From assembly GCF_016741815.1 (NCBI RefSeq), contig NZ_JAERRJ010000005.1, positions 495,860-559,859 on the forward strand: a DNA stretch of 64,000 bases. Reading direction: 5' to 3'. Origin of the DNA: Nocardia acididurans (GTDB lineage: Bacteria; Actinomycetota; Actinomycetes; Mycobacteriales; Mycobacteriaceae). The notes beneath the pieces are model-generated. The model searched no databases, was not told where the DNA came from, and was given only the letters and a program-made list of their open reading frames with translations. The position numbers were made by a program, and so were the translations under genes. This document shows, piece by piece, positions 7,554 through 16,479 of the stretch. Each line of letters opens with the position of its first letter. Positions within the stretch are counted from its first letter, which is position 1.

Positions 7554-9160
7554 CGGCCCGCGCCCGTTTCCGGAGGCGGTTGTTCTGCGCCGTCGCCGCC
7601 ACCGCACTCGTCGGCGGGGCCGCCACGCTCGCGGAAGGTCCGGCCGGCGCGGTGCCCATCCCCGGCGGGCAGATCACCACGCTGTGGATTCCGGGTGCGG
7701 GCGGCGTGCGGCTGAACGCGGTCGTCACCGCGCCGCCGGATATCGCCACCCACAAGAACCCGCTGGTACTGCAGCCATCCGGCTGGGGCATGCCCGCCAT
7801 GGGCAGCATCGGCTCGGCCTACAAGCTTTCCAGCGGTGAGAGTTTCGTATCCATCGAGTACACGGCACGCGGCATGTACCTGTCCGAGGGCGAGGTGGAT
7901 ATGCTCGGCCCCACCGACGCCGCGGACGCCTCCGCCATCATCGACTGGGCCATCGCGAATCTGAATGTCGATCCGGATCGCATCGCCGTGGCGGGCGGGT
8001 CGTACGGGGCGGGCATGGCGCTGATCGCGGCCGCGCAGGACCCGCGGATCAAAGCCGTCGTCGCGGATTCACCGCCCACCGATATCGGGGAGGCGCTGGC
8101 GCCCAACGGGACTCCGAAGACCGGCGGTCCGATCGCGCTGGCGCTGGCGGGCGTACAGACGAATCGGTTCACTCCGGATCTCGTCGCGCGCGGCCTGCGG
8201 ATGATTCTGGACGGTGATGCCTACGCTCTGCAGGGCGTACCCAACGAGCACCTGCTGGCCGATGCGATTCCGAAGTTGAACGCCAACGGCACCGCCGTCT
8301 TCCTGGCGCACGACTGGCAGGATTCGCTGCTGCCGTCCGGGCTCGCGTACACCATGTTCGACGAGCTGACGGGGCCGAGGATGCTGTACATGCAGGCGGG
8401 CGATCACTCCACCGGCGGTGGCCCGGGGCAGGTGGCCGGATTGCCGAACGCAGTGTGGGACACCGGGATTCGATGGCTCGACCACTACGTGAACGGCGCG
8501 GACAACGGTATCGACCGGGAGCCGTCGGTGAACCTGGCCCCGGCCAACGGCGGACTCGACGCCGCGTACCTGCGATTCGATTCGGCCGCCGCGGCGATGG
8601 CGGCAGTACGCTCCTTCCCGCTCTCGGCTCCGGCCACCGGGGTGATGGGCGCGGATCCTGGCGAATCCTGGAGTCAGCCACTGGTTTCCGGCCCGACCAC
8701 CGCCGTGGCGGCGGTGCCCTACGTGAGCGGCGTCGCGGCGCAACTGGGCATCGCCCCGGCCATTCCGCTCGGCGGGGTGGACCGCGCCCTGGCCGGCGTC
8801 TGGCGCACCGAGCCGTTCGCGGCGGGCGGGGTCGTATCCGGAGCGCCGCGAGTGAAACTCACCGTGCTGCCGCAGACCTCGGACCTCACCCTGATCGGCA
8901 TCCTCTACGACGAGGCCCCGGACGGGACCGGGAAGTCGATCGGCTACGCGCCCATCACCCGGCACGGCCTGACGCCGGGCGCGCCGAACGAGATCGCCTG
9001 GGAGCTCGCCGCGACGTACTGGAATCTCGCACCGGGACACCGGCTCACGCTGACGGTGACCACGCAGGATCCCATCCCGTTCACCAGCTCCACCCCGGTG
9101 GGCAGCGTGAACGTATTCGCCGCACCATCGGTCGTGGAGATCCCGGTGGACGCGGCATGA
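7550..9160 (+). CDS. Secreted CocE/NonD-type alpha/beta hydrolase
   Basis: The 536-residue protein begins with a Sec-type signal (RARFRRRLFCAVAATALVGG, cleavage likely near GPAGA). An X-Pro dipeptidyl-peptidase S15/CocE fold follows. The nucleophile elbow GGSYGAG places the catalytic Ser at about residue 151, and the C-terminal part (from about residue 380) looks like the jelly-roll domain of these enzymes. Family members cleave esters, amides or peptides, and the substrate here is unknown. GTG 7550 overlaps the preceding small ORF, and the stop overlaps the GH20 gene. It is probably exported with the other hydrolases of this operon. Confidence 0.85.
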   Translation: MTARARFRRRLFCAVAATALVGGAATLAEGPAGAVPIPGGQITTLWIPGAGGVRLNAVVTAPPDIATHKNPLVLQPSGWGMPAMGSIGSAYKLSSGESFVSIEYTARGMYLSEGEVDMLGPTDAADASAIIDWAIANLNVDPDRIAVAGGSYGAGMALIAAAQDPRIKAVVADSPPTDIGEALAPNGTPKTGGPIALALAGVQTNRFTPDLVARGLRMILDGDAYALQGVPNEHLLADAIPKLNANGTAVFLAHDWQDSLLPSGLAYTMFDELTGPRMLYMQAGDHSTGGGPGQVAGLPNAVWDTGIRWLDHYVNGADNGIDREPSVNLAPANGGLDAAYLRFDSAAAAMAAVRSFPLSAPATGVMGADPGESWSQPLVSGPTTAVAAVPYVSGVAAQLGIAPAIPLGGVDRALAGVWRTEPFAAGGVVSGAPRVKLTVLPQTSDLTLIGILYDEAPDGTGKSIGYAPITRHGLTPGAPNEIAWELAATYWNLAPGHRLTLTVTTQDPIPFTSSTPVGSVNVFAAPSVVEIPVDAA

Positions 9161-10788
9161 GGTCCCGGCCACGCCCCACCACTGACCCGCGTGTCGCCCT
9201 GTTCTCGAAATCACGCGCCGCACACCCATCGGCTTCCGCCGCCCTCTCGAAACTGGCGCTGGCGCTGCTCATATCGCTGCCTACACCGCTGTACCTCCCG
9301 GCGACCGCCCAGGCCGAGAACTCCATCGCGCTACCGGCGACCGTCCCGGCTGTGCGCGAGTGGCGTTCCGGTGCAGGTGGTTTCGACCTTCCCGCCACGG
9401 CGCGGATCGTGGCATCCGGCGGAGCCGACGCTGTCGCCGCGCGGTTCGCCGGAGATCTGGTCCGCGCGGGGCGGGACGCTGTCGCGGCGTCCGGTCCCGC
9501 GCGGGCCGGTGACGTGGTGGTGCGCGTCGACCCGTCCGGCCCGGCCGCGGCCGAGTCCTACCGCATCGAGATCGGCGACACGGTCACCGCGACGGCCCGC
9601 ACCGACGACGGCGCGCGGCACGCGACGCAGACTCTGCTGCAATGGTTCTCACAAACCACGCGAATCCCGCAGGGTGTGGTGACCGACTGGCCGGACTATC
9701 CCGAGCGCGGGCTGTCCCTGGACGTGGGCCGCGAGTACATGACCGTCGGATTCCTCCGGCAGCGCATCCGCGAGCTGGCCTACTACCGGATGAACGTGCT
9801 GCACCTGCATCTCTCGGATACAGGCGGGTTCCGTTTGGCGAGTTCGAGCCATCCGGAGATCACCGCGCCGCAGCACTACACCAAGGCGGAGATCGCCGAC
9901 ATCGTCTCCTACGCCGCCGAATACGGCGTCCGCGTGCTCCCCGAGATCGGCTTTCCGGCGCATATGAACGGCATTCTCGGCGCACACGAGGAGTTGAAGC
10001 TGCGCGCACACTCCACCAGCCCGGTCGACGCCGTGACCGACGGGCTGCTCGCGGGCAGCACCGAGGGCAAGATCGACATCTCGCTGCCCGCGTCCCGGCA
10101 GCTGATCGAGGATCTGCTGCGCGAGTTCGTGCCGCTGTTCCCCGGCGACTACTTCCATATCGGCGGCGACGAATACATCAAGGACTTCAGCCGCTACCCG
10201 CAGCTGACCGAATACGCGCGGGCGAGCCTCGGCCCGGAGTTCACCGGGGAGGACGCGGTGGCGTCATTCTTCAACTGGGCCAATGGAATCGTCCGCTCGT
10301 ACGGGAAGACCGCCCGCATGTGGAACGACGGAATCCCGCACGGCGGCAGGATTCCCGTGGATTCCTCGATCCTCGTCGAATACTGGGCTGCCGGTGACGG
10401 TCTGCTGCCGTGGGTCGGCAGCGGCTACACGCCGGCGGATGTCGTCGACGGCGGGCACCGGATCATGAATTCGGGTTTCACGCCGACCTATTGGGCCAGC
10501 GGCGGCTATGCCGCGCCGTTGAACGCGCCGCCGGAGGTGCTCTACGCCTGGGATCCGGGCCTGTTCGTGGACGGTTCGCGGCTGCGGCCGGATCAGCGCG
10601 CCATGCTGACCGGATCGAAACTGCATGTGTGGTGCGATGATCCGACGGCGATGACCGAGGAGCAGATGGTCGGGCCGATCCGAGCCCGGCTGCCGATCAT
10701 GGCGCAGCAGCTGTGGTCGGGGACAGGCGGGGCCGGCTATCCCGAGTTCACCGAATACGTTCGAGCAGTGGGGATCCCCTCGTCATGA
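9157..10788 (+). CDS. Secreted GH20 beta-N-acetylhexosaminidase
   Basis: This 543-residue protein carries an N-terminal hydrophobic signal (LSKLALALLISLPTPLYLPA), a GH20b-like domain 2 and the TIM-barrel catalytic domain from about residue 185 (YPERGLSLDVGREYM). FHIGGDEY at 333-340 supplies the Asp-Glu pair of GH20, in which Asp orients the substrate acetamido group and Glu is the acid/base. The enzyme removes terminal GlcNAc or GalNAc from oligosaccharides outside the cell. ATG 9157 and the stop both overlap neighbouring genes by 4 nt. The released sugar would feed the importer and catabolic genes at 1-7.3 kb, which gives the locus a coherent function. Confidence 0.93.
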   Translation: MRSRPRPTTDPRVALFSKSRAAHPSASAALSKLALALLISLPTPLYLPATAQAENSIALPATVPAVREWRSGAGGFDLPATARIVASGGADAVAARFAGDLVRAGRDAVAASGPARAGDVVVRVDPSGPAAAESYRIEIGDTVTATARTDDGARHATQTLLQWFSQTTRIPQGVVTDWPDYPERGLSLDVGREYMTVGFLRQRIRELAYYRMNVLHLHLSDTGGFRLASSSHPEITAPQHYTKAEIADIVSYAAEYGVRVLPEIGFPAHMNGILGAHEELKLRAHSTSPVDAVTDGLLAGSTEGKIDISLPASRQLIEDLLREFVPLFPGDYFHIGGDEYIKDFSRYPQLTEYARASLGPEFTGEDAVASFFNWANGIVRSYGKTARMWNDGIPHGGRIPVDSSILVEYWAAGDGLLPWVGSGYTPADVVDGGHRIMNSGFTPTYWASGGYAAPLNAPPEVLYAWDPGLFVDGSRLRPDQRAMLTGSKLHVWCDDPTAMTEEQMVGPIRARLPIMAQQLWSGTGGAGYPEFTEYVRAVGIPSS

Positions 10789-11591
10789 AACGACTGCTGA
10801 CGGCCGTCGCGGCGGTGGCCCTGTGTGCCGCGACCGGCGCACCGGCGGGCGCGGATCCGTCCGCATCAGTGCTGGATGAACCGGCTGCCTGCGTCCCCAC
10901 GGCGAGTCACCCGTACCCGGTGGTGCTGCTGCACGGGACGATGGATTCCGGTTCGGCGTGGAATGCGCTGTCTCCCAGGCTGGTAGCGGCCGGGTACTGC
11001 GTGTACGCGCCGACCTACGGCGCGTATCCGTCCGTGATTCCGGTGGGCGACGGCGTGGCAGCGGTGGAGGGGTCCGCTGCCGCGGTGTCGTCGTATATCG
11101 ATCGAGTGCTGGCCGTCACCGGCGCTGCCCGGGTGGATATCGTCGGCCATTCGCAGGGTGGGACCATCACCGAGTACTACGCCAAGAATCTGGGCGGGGC
11201 CGCCAAAGTGCGGGCCGCCATCCTGCTGGCGGTGGCGACGCACGGTACCGATCTGCTCGGGCTGGCCACGCTGGCGAATCGGTCGGTGGTCCTGGACGGC
11301 GTGGTGAATCAGGCGGTGCTGCCGTCGTTCTGCCCGGCCTGCATCGACCTCGAGGCCGGGTCGCCGTTCATGCGGGCACTCGGCGCGGGTCCGATCGCGC
11401 AGCCTGGGGTGCGCTACGCGGTGCTCGCGACCCGGGACGATCTGGTGGTCACACCGGCGGGTGCGGCGTCCTTCATCGAGGAGCCCGGAGTGACAAATCT
11501 GTTCGTTCAGGACCTGGGTGCGGGCACCGTTTCACACAAGGACATGCCATACGAGCCGGTCGTCATGGACTGGGTGATGACGCAGCTCTGA
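10785..11591 (+). CDS. Secreted lipase/esterase (alpha/beta hydrolase)
   Basis: The product (268 aa) starts with a signal peptide (MKRLLTAVAAVALCAATGAPAGA). It then shows PVVLLHGTMDSGSAWN (oxyanion-hole region) and the nucleophile elbow DIVGHSQGG, with Ser about residue 123. Asp in LATRDDLVV and His in VSHKDMP are plausible remaining triad members. Two Cys in FCPACID and Cys near the N-terminus may form disulfides, as in other secreted actinobacterial class-2 lipases. It is the last gene of the coupled chain, with an ATGA overlap to the GH20 gene. Confidence 0.88.
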   Translation: MKRLLTAVAAVALCAATGAPAGADPSASVLDEPAACVPTASHPYPVVLLHGTMDSGSAWNALSPRLVAAGYCVYAPTYGAYPSVIPVGDGVAAVEGSAAAVSSYIDRVLAVTGAARVDIVGHSQGGTITEYYAKNLGGAAKVRAAILLAVATHGTDLLGLATLANRSVVLDGVVNQAVLPSFCPACIDLEAGSPFMRALGAGPIAQPGVRYAVLATRDDLVVTPAGAASFIEEPGVTNLFVQDLGAGTVSHKDMPYEPVVMDWVMTQL

Positions 11592-11668
11592 CACCCCGTG
11601 CCACAGTTGGACAGCGACCCGCATTCCGATTGAATTTCGTTGCCAATCGGAGATATTCGCGTAGCACG

Positions 11669-12121
11669 ATGGCCGTCGTGCATCCGCTTCCAGCCAAACA
11701 GCTGCTTCTGCAGGCGTGCCGTGGCCTGCCTCCCGCCGATCATCCGGTGCTGCGCTGCGCCGGTCTACTCGCGGATCTGCACGAGCGACGACTCTCGGCC
11801 GCAGCGGGCGCCACCGGCCACATCGATCACCACCGCGCCCAACTGGTCCACGACATCGACACCTGGGTCGCGATGGAACTACCCAAAGCGCCCCGCGACG
11901 CGCATCTGCACACCGAAACCGTGGGCACGGTCGTCGACCGGCTCGCCCAGTTCTCGGCTCTCGCCTACCTGACGCTGGTCGCCGCACAGGACGACGCTGT
12001 GCACGATGCCGCGCAGCGGCTCACCGAACTGGCCATCGCCTACGAGCATCTAGCCGGAGATCTGGCGGCGGGCCGCCGCAGGCTGCCGAATCTGACCGGC
12101 ACCCAGCAGTACGAGGACTGA
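11669..12121 (+). CDS. DUF4254 family protein
   Basis: This 150-residue helical protein (MAVVHPLPAKQLLLQACRG) resembles the DUF4254 proteins found in many copies in Nocardia. Typical segments are HRAQLVHDIDTWV, HTETVGTVVDRLAQFSA and LTELAIAYEHLAGDL. The function is unknown. ATG 11669 is the first start that leaves the preceding lipase gene intact. It stands alone, 77 nt after the hydrolase operon, with its own hairpin downstream. Confidence 0.7.
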   Translation: MAVVHPLPAKQLLLQACRGLPPADHPVLRCAGLLADLHERRLSAAAGATGHIDHHRAQLVHDIDTWVAMELPKAPRDAHLHTETVGTVVDRLAQFSALAYLTLVAAQDDAVHDAAQRLTELAIAYEHLAGDLAAGRRRLPNLTGTQQYED

Positions 12122-12150
12122 ACAGTCTACTCGAGAACGAGGATGGCCAA

Positions 12151-12182
12151 CGGCGCGCCCGGCAAGGGGAGCGGGCGCGCCG
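12151..12182 (+). terminator. GC-rich hairpin after the DUF4254 gene
   Basis: CGGCGCGCCCG pairs with CGGGCGCGCCG (11 bp) around a 10-nt loop, 29 nt after the stop. There is no U-tract, as is common in actinobacteria. The rest of 12122-12401 shows no supported gene. Confidence 0.6.
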
Positions 12183-12401
12183 CCGACACAGCACAGATGG
12201 ACCATCCGCATAATCCACCGTCGAGAATCCGCTCGGCCGATCCCGACGCCCGTAAGCATTCGCCCCCAAGCTTCCAGGCTGCTTCAGCCAAGCTGTGAGT
12301 TACCTGGGAGCCTCGCCCAACCCCTTGCGCGTACCGATGAGTTTCCCCGGGCCACGCCGTCACAATGACCGCCAGCAGTCTGCAACCAGGAAGGTTCGGT
12401 C

Positions 12402-13045
12402 ATGCCCCAGTTGGTCCGAGTCCACAACTTCACCATCTCCAGCGACGGCTACGGCGCCGGTGAAGGCCAGAGCGCCGCACACCCCTTCGGCCACGCCAAC
12501 CCCGCCGACCTCTTCTTCTGGGCGGGCGCCACCGCCCACTGGCCCAACCGCACCGACCCGGGCGGCACCTACGGCCTCGACGACTACTGCGCCCGCGACT
12601 TCACCAACAACATCGGCGCGGAAATCATGGGCCGCAACAAATTCAGCCCCCACCGCGGCCCCTGGGAAACCACGACTGGCAGGGCTGGTGGGGCGAAACC
12701 CCGCCCTTCCACACCCCCGTCTTCGTCCTCACCCACCACCCCCGCCCCTCATTCACCCTCTCCGACACCACATTCCACTTCATCGACGCCTCCCCCAAAG
12801 AGGCCCTCGCCCAAGCCTTCGAAGCCGCCGACGGCAAAGACGTCCGCATAGGCGGCGGCGTGGCCACAGTCCGCCAATTCCTCGAAGCAGACCTCATCGA
12901 CACCCTCCACATCGTGGTCGCCCCCGCCACCCTCGACCGCGGCGAACGCCTCTGGACCACCCCCGAAGACCTCACCGACCGCTACCACCTCGAAGCCATC
13001 CCCAGCCCCAGCGGCGTAACCCACCACTTCTTCTGGCGAAAGTGA
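12402..13045 (+). pseudogene. Dihydrofolate reductase-like (RibD C-terminal) gene, broken by one frameshift
   Basis: ATG 12402 has a good ribosome site (AGGAAGG) and opens VRVHNFTISSDGYGAGEGQS, running to MGRNKFSPHRGPWE. Near 12667-12670 the sense frame jumps: the continuation HDWQGWWGE, FHTPVFVLTHHPRPSF and DVRIGGGVATVRQFLEADLI lies one frame over and ends at 13045. Restoring one A in the AAA run at 12667-12669 would give a normal protein of about 214 aa. This protein family binds NADPH and is related to DHFR. The lesion may be a real inactivation or a sequencing error in a homopolymer. Confidence 0.82.
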
Positions 13046-13139
13046 CCGATCCCGGCAGCGGCCACCCCGCCGCTGCCACCCCGGAATCTCCCCCATGATC
13101 TCGGCTGGATGTCGCGAGAAGGTGTGCCAGGATCCATAC

Positions 13140-13625
13140 ATGTCCGATGACCAGAGCGCCTGCGGCAGTACACACGTCCAGGTGATCGCCGGCGCAAACG
13201 CCGCCGGCGAACCTGTCTACGAAGTACTGCCCGCAAAGCTCCTGGAACACAACGACTATGAGATTCTCGGCAGCCCCGCCCTGACCTACGATTTTGCCGC
13301 CGGAGACCACCTTCGAGTGTTCGACGACGGCCGTTTCGAAGTACTGCGCCGCGGTGGAAACCTCTGCCTGAGGGCCTACCCGAAGAGTTCGCCACCTTCC
13401 GACGTCGGGATCAGAACACTCACTGCGGCATTCGACCGGCTAGGCGGAGTGGTCGAGATGCCGTCCGACCGACGATTCATCGTGATCACGGTGCCGGTCA
13501 CAGCCGGTTTCGTCGCGATCCAGGATGCGATCGAAGGATGGGCGACCGAGCACGGCTGCGTGTGGGGGTACGGCAACGTCTACGACGAAGACGACAACCC
13601 TCTTGACTGGTGGATCACCACTTGA
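13140..13625 (+). CDS. DUF4265 domain protein
   Basis: The 161-residue product matches the general pattern of DUF4265 proteins: a short N-terminal strand region (EPVYEVLPAKLLEHNDYEIL), then GSPALTYDFAAGDHLRVFDD and a C-terminal ferredoxin-like part ending DEDDNPLDWW. No catalytic residues are known for the family. ATG 13140 (MSDDQS) is preferred over ATG 13095, which would add a Cys-containing stretch unlike the family. A short ORF follows directly at 13626. Confidence 0.7.
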   Translation: MSDDQSACGSTHVQVIAGANAAGEPVYEVLPAKLLEHNDYEILGSPALTYDFAAGDHLRVFDDGRFEVLRRGGNLCLRAYPKSSPPSDVGIRTLTAAFDRLGGVVEMPSDRRFIVITVPVTAGFVAIQDAIEGWATEHGCVWGYGNVYDEDDNPLDWWITT

Positions 13626-13976
13626 GTGGGGACAGGCAGTGAGGGAGACTGGCGGATCGACGTGTCCGCCTCACCGGTCGACCCACAGTTCCCGATCGCC
13701 CGGCAAACCATCGGCCCCCTCACCGTAACCAAAGGGGAGCAGATCGTCGTGAACCACGAAAACCTCACGACGACTGCCAATTCGAGAACCAACGCATCGA
13801 CGCACCAGGACTGGTACGGCTCCGCCATCGACCTGCCCAACGGCAACTACGCGCGCACCATCAGCCAACTCACAGAACCCGAACTCAGCAGGACACACGA
13901 CGGCCCAGACTTCCACCTCCAACTCATCCCCGGTGAGACCCCGAACTGGACCACCACTGCCTGGTTCGCCCTCTGA
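13626..13976 (+). CDS. Hypothetical protein (116 aa)
   Basis: GTG 13626 directly follows the DUF4265 stop. The product is acidic and soluble, with segments such as DPQFPIARQTIGPLTVTKGE and THQDWYGSAIDLPNGNYART. No family was recognised and no signal or membrane segment is evident. It reads like a small beta-rich domain. No ribosome site is clear, so it may depend on coupling to the upstream gene. Confidence 0.5.
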   Translation: MGTGSEGDWRIDVSASPVDPQFPIARQTIGPLTVTKGEQIVVNHENLTTTANSRTNASTHQDWYGSAIDLPNGNYARTISQLTEPELSRTHDGPDFHLQLIPGETPNWTTTAWFAL

Positions 13977-14117
13977 CCCGACATAGCGCTCAATTTCCGC
14001 TCACCAGCAGATCAATACGTTCGCCGGCGCTCAGATCGACGCAGCCAGTTGATCTTCCGATACCCCGCGCCGGCCGCTTCGGTCAGCGCGATATGCGGCA
14101 ATGCAGGATGTTCGGTC

Positions 14118-14468
14118 TCAGGCCGACGGCAACCCCGGGGTCGTCGCTCTAATCTCCTTGCGCTCCTTGGTCAGCACCAATGCGCCGTGGGTCATCGCGA
14201 CCGGTCGCACTGGGCCCTTCCATCCGCACCAACCGCCGCACTCGGCGACATCTTGGCTCTCGACGCGGTTGTCGTCGAACTCTGCGGTGATGTGCCACGC
14301 GCGAGCTGGATGCCTGCAGATGGGGCATTTGCCGAAGTAGTTGAGAATCTCCTGCACCTCAGAGGCGATGACACCTCGTTCGTGACCAATCACCCTGACC
14401 ACCTCCCAGCCCGAGACTATTTCGGTCAGCCAGCAACGGTCCTCCGAAGCAGACATGTCTCCGATCAC
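14118..14468 (-). CDS. Small putative zinc-ribbon protein
   Basis: The 116-residue frame holds two Cys pairs, GKCPICRHPARAW and AECGGWCGWKGP, separated by about 30 residues, which could bind one zinc ion. A start at the later ATG (MSASEDR, about 14456) is also possible. No family was recognised. A 25-nt sequence repeated at 17166-17190 lies upstream (14501-14525) and may belong to its promoter. Further along the minus strand, 14011-14110 encodes in another frame LPHIALTEAAGAGYRK, which may be a remnant. Confidence 0.4.
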   Translation of the reverse strand: MIGDMSASEDRCWLTEIVSGWEVVRVIGHERGVIASEVQEILNYFGKCPICRHPARAWHITAEFDDNRVESQDVAECGGWCGWKGPVRPVAMTHGALVLTKERKEIRATTPGLPSA

Positions 14469-14545
14469 ATCTGCCGCGGATCGGCCGGTCCGAACAGGCT
14501 TGTAAGCGGCAGAGTAGTGCGTTCGGTGGTTGGTTCAGGTCTCGA

Positions 14546-15481
14546 CTATGCATTGCGGAGCGACGCTCGGCGCTGGCCGGCGTCATCGCATTTTGCGGCT
14601 TCGGTGATCGTTTCGGCGAACGGTTTCACGAGGGGGTTCCTTCCCGCGGTCGGCCACAGGAGGCCGTAGTCGATCGGGGGTGCGTCGTGCAGGGGTATGA
14701 CGACGGTTTGTGGCCAGTCGAGAAGGGCTCCGGCCTGCAATGCGATGGCGCTGACGGCGGTGCCCTGCCTGGTGTGGACCAGCACTTCGGCGCAGAAGTT
14801 CGTGGTGGGTCCGTGGGGGATCGGCCGGCCTGTGGGGGTGCGCTGTGGAAAGTGGTGGTCCATCCAGTATCGGGGGACGAGTTCGTCGGCGATGGTGATC
14901 AGTGTTGTGCCGGCCAAGTCCTCCACCGAGACCGTGTCGCGTTCGGCGAACGGATGCAGCCGGGACATGAGCAATCCGCGTGGTTCGGAGTAGATGATCG
15001 GTCCTGTGGTGATGTCGGGTTCGGCGATGGGGAACTCGCTGAGTTGCAGATCCACTGAGCCTGAACGCATGCGGCCGAGTGGGTCGGTGAGCGGGATCTC
15101 CTCGATCTCGACAGTGATGTTCGGGAACCGGCTTCGAAAGAGCTCCGCCGCCCGCGCAACCAGATTCCCGCACCAGGGCGTGGAGAACCCCACCGTGATC
15201 GTACTGTCGGCCCCTCCTGCCTGCCTTGCCGCGAGGACGCTGGCCATGATGTGATCGTAGGCGGGCCGTAGCTCGTCACGCAGTTTCTTGCCCAGTGGGG
15301 TGAGCCCGACGGTTCGATTGTTGCGTTCGAACAGTGGTGCGTCTATGCGGCGCTCCAGTTTTCGGATCACCTGGCTGACGCGTGCGGTCGAGACGTTCAG
15401 TCGTGCCGCCGTCCTGCCGAAGTGCAGTTCCTCGGCGAGGGTGAGAAATGCCTCCAGTTCGAGACGTTCCAGCATGCTCAC
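14546..15481 (-). CDS. LysR family transcriptional regulator
   Basis: The 311-residue protein has the N-terminal LysR HTH (ERLELEAFLTLAEELHFGRT followed by AARLNVSTARVSQVIRKLE) and a type-2 periplasmic-binding-like effector domain from about residue 95 (STITVGFSTPWCGNLVARA). GTG 15481 overlaps the stop of the SRPBCC gene as GTGA; ATG 15475 two codons later is possible. Such regulators usually act on a neighbouring gene with a small-molecule coinducer. This one shares a transcript with the SRPBCC gene instead of being divergent from it, which is less usual for LysR genes. Confidence 0.88.
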   Translation of the reverse strand: MSMLERLELEAFLTLAEELHFGRTAARLNVSTARVSQVIRKLERRIDAPLFERNNRTVGLTPLGKKLRDELRPAYDHIMASVLAARQAGGADSTITVGFSTPWCGNLVARAAELFRSRFPNITVEIEEIPLTDPLGRMRSGSVDLQLSEFPIAEPDITTGPIIYSEPRGLLMSRLHPFAERDTVSVEDLAGTTLITIADELVPRYWMDHHFPQRTPTGRPIPHGPTTNFCAEVLVHTRQGTAVSAIALQAGALLDWPQTVVIPLHDAPPIDYGLLWPTAGRNPLVKPFAETITEAAKCDDAGQRRASLRNA

Positions 15482-15996
15482 GGTCGGCTTCTGCTTTCGG
15501 CCAGTTGGACGAATTCGGTTACCGCTGTGGGCACTTCCTCACCGAAGATGTTCTTCAGTACGGGCAAGGAGATCAGCGACAGCGGCCCTCGGGTCTCCAG
15601 ACGCCATGTGACCTCGTAGCGACCGTCCGCTCGGTGTTCGATGGTGTGGTGCCAGTCGGTATGGGTCCAGAGCAGGCTCTGGAATCGGTCGGTGAAGCTC
15701 ACTTTCGGTGTCACCTCGACGATTTCGTATCGCACCGGGTCCTGTCCCTCGACCTTGACAGTGCCCGATGTACCCGCCTGGAACGGTCCGTCGATATCGA
15801 TGTACTGCAGACCGCGATCCCATTCGGTACGCGCGGGCACATCGCTCCACAGCTCCCACATGACATCGGGGTCCGCCTCGGTCACCCGGGTGACGGTCAC
15901 GATGTGCGAATCGCGCAGCGAACCGAGCACCGCCAGCACCGCGGCGACGACGAGAAGGAGGAGCGGTATGCCCAGCGCGAGGTGGCGACGACTCAT
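15478..15996 (-). CDS. Membrane-anchored SRPBCC-fold protein
   Basis: The 172-residue product has an N-terminal membrane anchor (LALGIPLLLLVVAAVLAVLG). The following polyketide-cyclase/START-like domain (VTRVTEADPDVMWELWSDVP, WDRGLQYIDIDGPF, YEVTWRLETRGPL) has a hydrophobic cavity in the family. ATG 15996 has GAAAGAAG upstream and lies just behind two operator-like palindromes. It is the first gene of a two-gene unit with the LysR regulator. Its ligand is unknown. Confidence 0.82.
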   Translation of the reverse strand: MSRRHLALGIPLLLLVVAAVLAVLGSLRDSHIVTVTRVTEADPDVMWELWSDVPARTEWDRGLQYIDIDGPFQAGTSGTVKVEGQDPVRYEIVEVTPKVSFTDRFQSLLWTHTDWHHTIEHRADGRYEVTWRLETRGPLSLISLPVLKNIFGEEVPTAVTEFVQLAESRSRP

Positions 15997-16032
15997 GGCG
16001 CTTCTTTCGTTCGGCCCTTCACCAAGAGCGGC

Positions 16033-16073
16033 TGATACATATGTGTCAGACGTTTGTATCACACAAACGTCTG
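16033..16073. promoter_or_regulatory. Two adjacent operator-like palindromes
   Basis: TGATACATATGTGTCA (16033-16048, 16-nt near-palindrome) abuts a perfect inverted repeat, CAGACGTTTGT-ATCAC-ACAAACGTCTG (16047-16073). The block lies 37 nt upstream of the SRPBCC start. The symmetry is typical of dimeric regulators such as TetR proteins. No TetR gene lies next to it in the window. Confidence 0.7.
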
Positions 16074-16479
16074 AGAACATGAGTCGACTCAACCGGCTGG
16101 TGTACGCACAGGATTCGGCAATATGGTCCGAGTTCGGCCAGGCGATCCGCCGGACTCGGACCGTAGATCTTTCGGCTGCCCCAGGCCGGCCGGTTCGGTC
16201 AGCGCGACCAGCGGCATGACAGTGCATTGGTTCAGCAGTTTGCCAGCGGAATCCCAGCGTGATGGCCTCGAGTTTCGCCCAGAACGCCGTATCGCCGGGC
16301 ACCATATTTTGACTGTCCGACCGTAAGCCGACCCGTCCGTCGAGATTCGCGCAGGACGTCCACTTGCCCGGCATGCTGGCAGGTCTCGGCGAGCAGGTAC
16401 AGCAAGATCAACCCGAGGGGACAAGCTGAGCCCGTCCCGACGTACTCGATGAGCTGGTCACCCGACTAGCCTTCTGCCC
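16074..16479. other. Intergenic stretch without a supported gene
   Basis: Short frames exist, such as ATG 16080 (MSRLNRLVYAQDS, 46 codons) on the plus strand and VPGDTAFWAKLEAITLGF on the minus strand, but none has family support. A 32-nt segment (16185-16216) repeats 14069-14100 at 28 of 32 positions. The area looks like decayed coding DNA. Confidence 0.5.
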
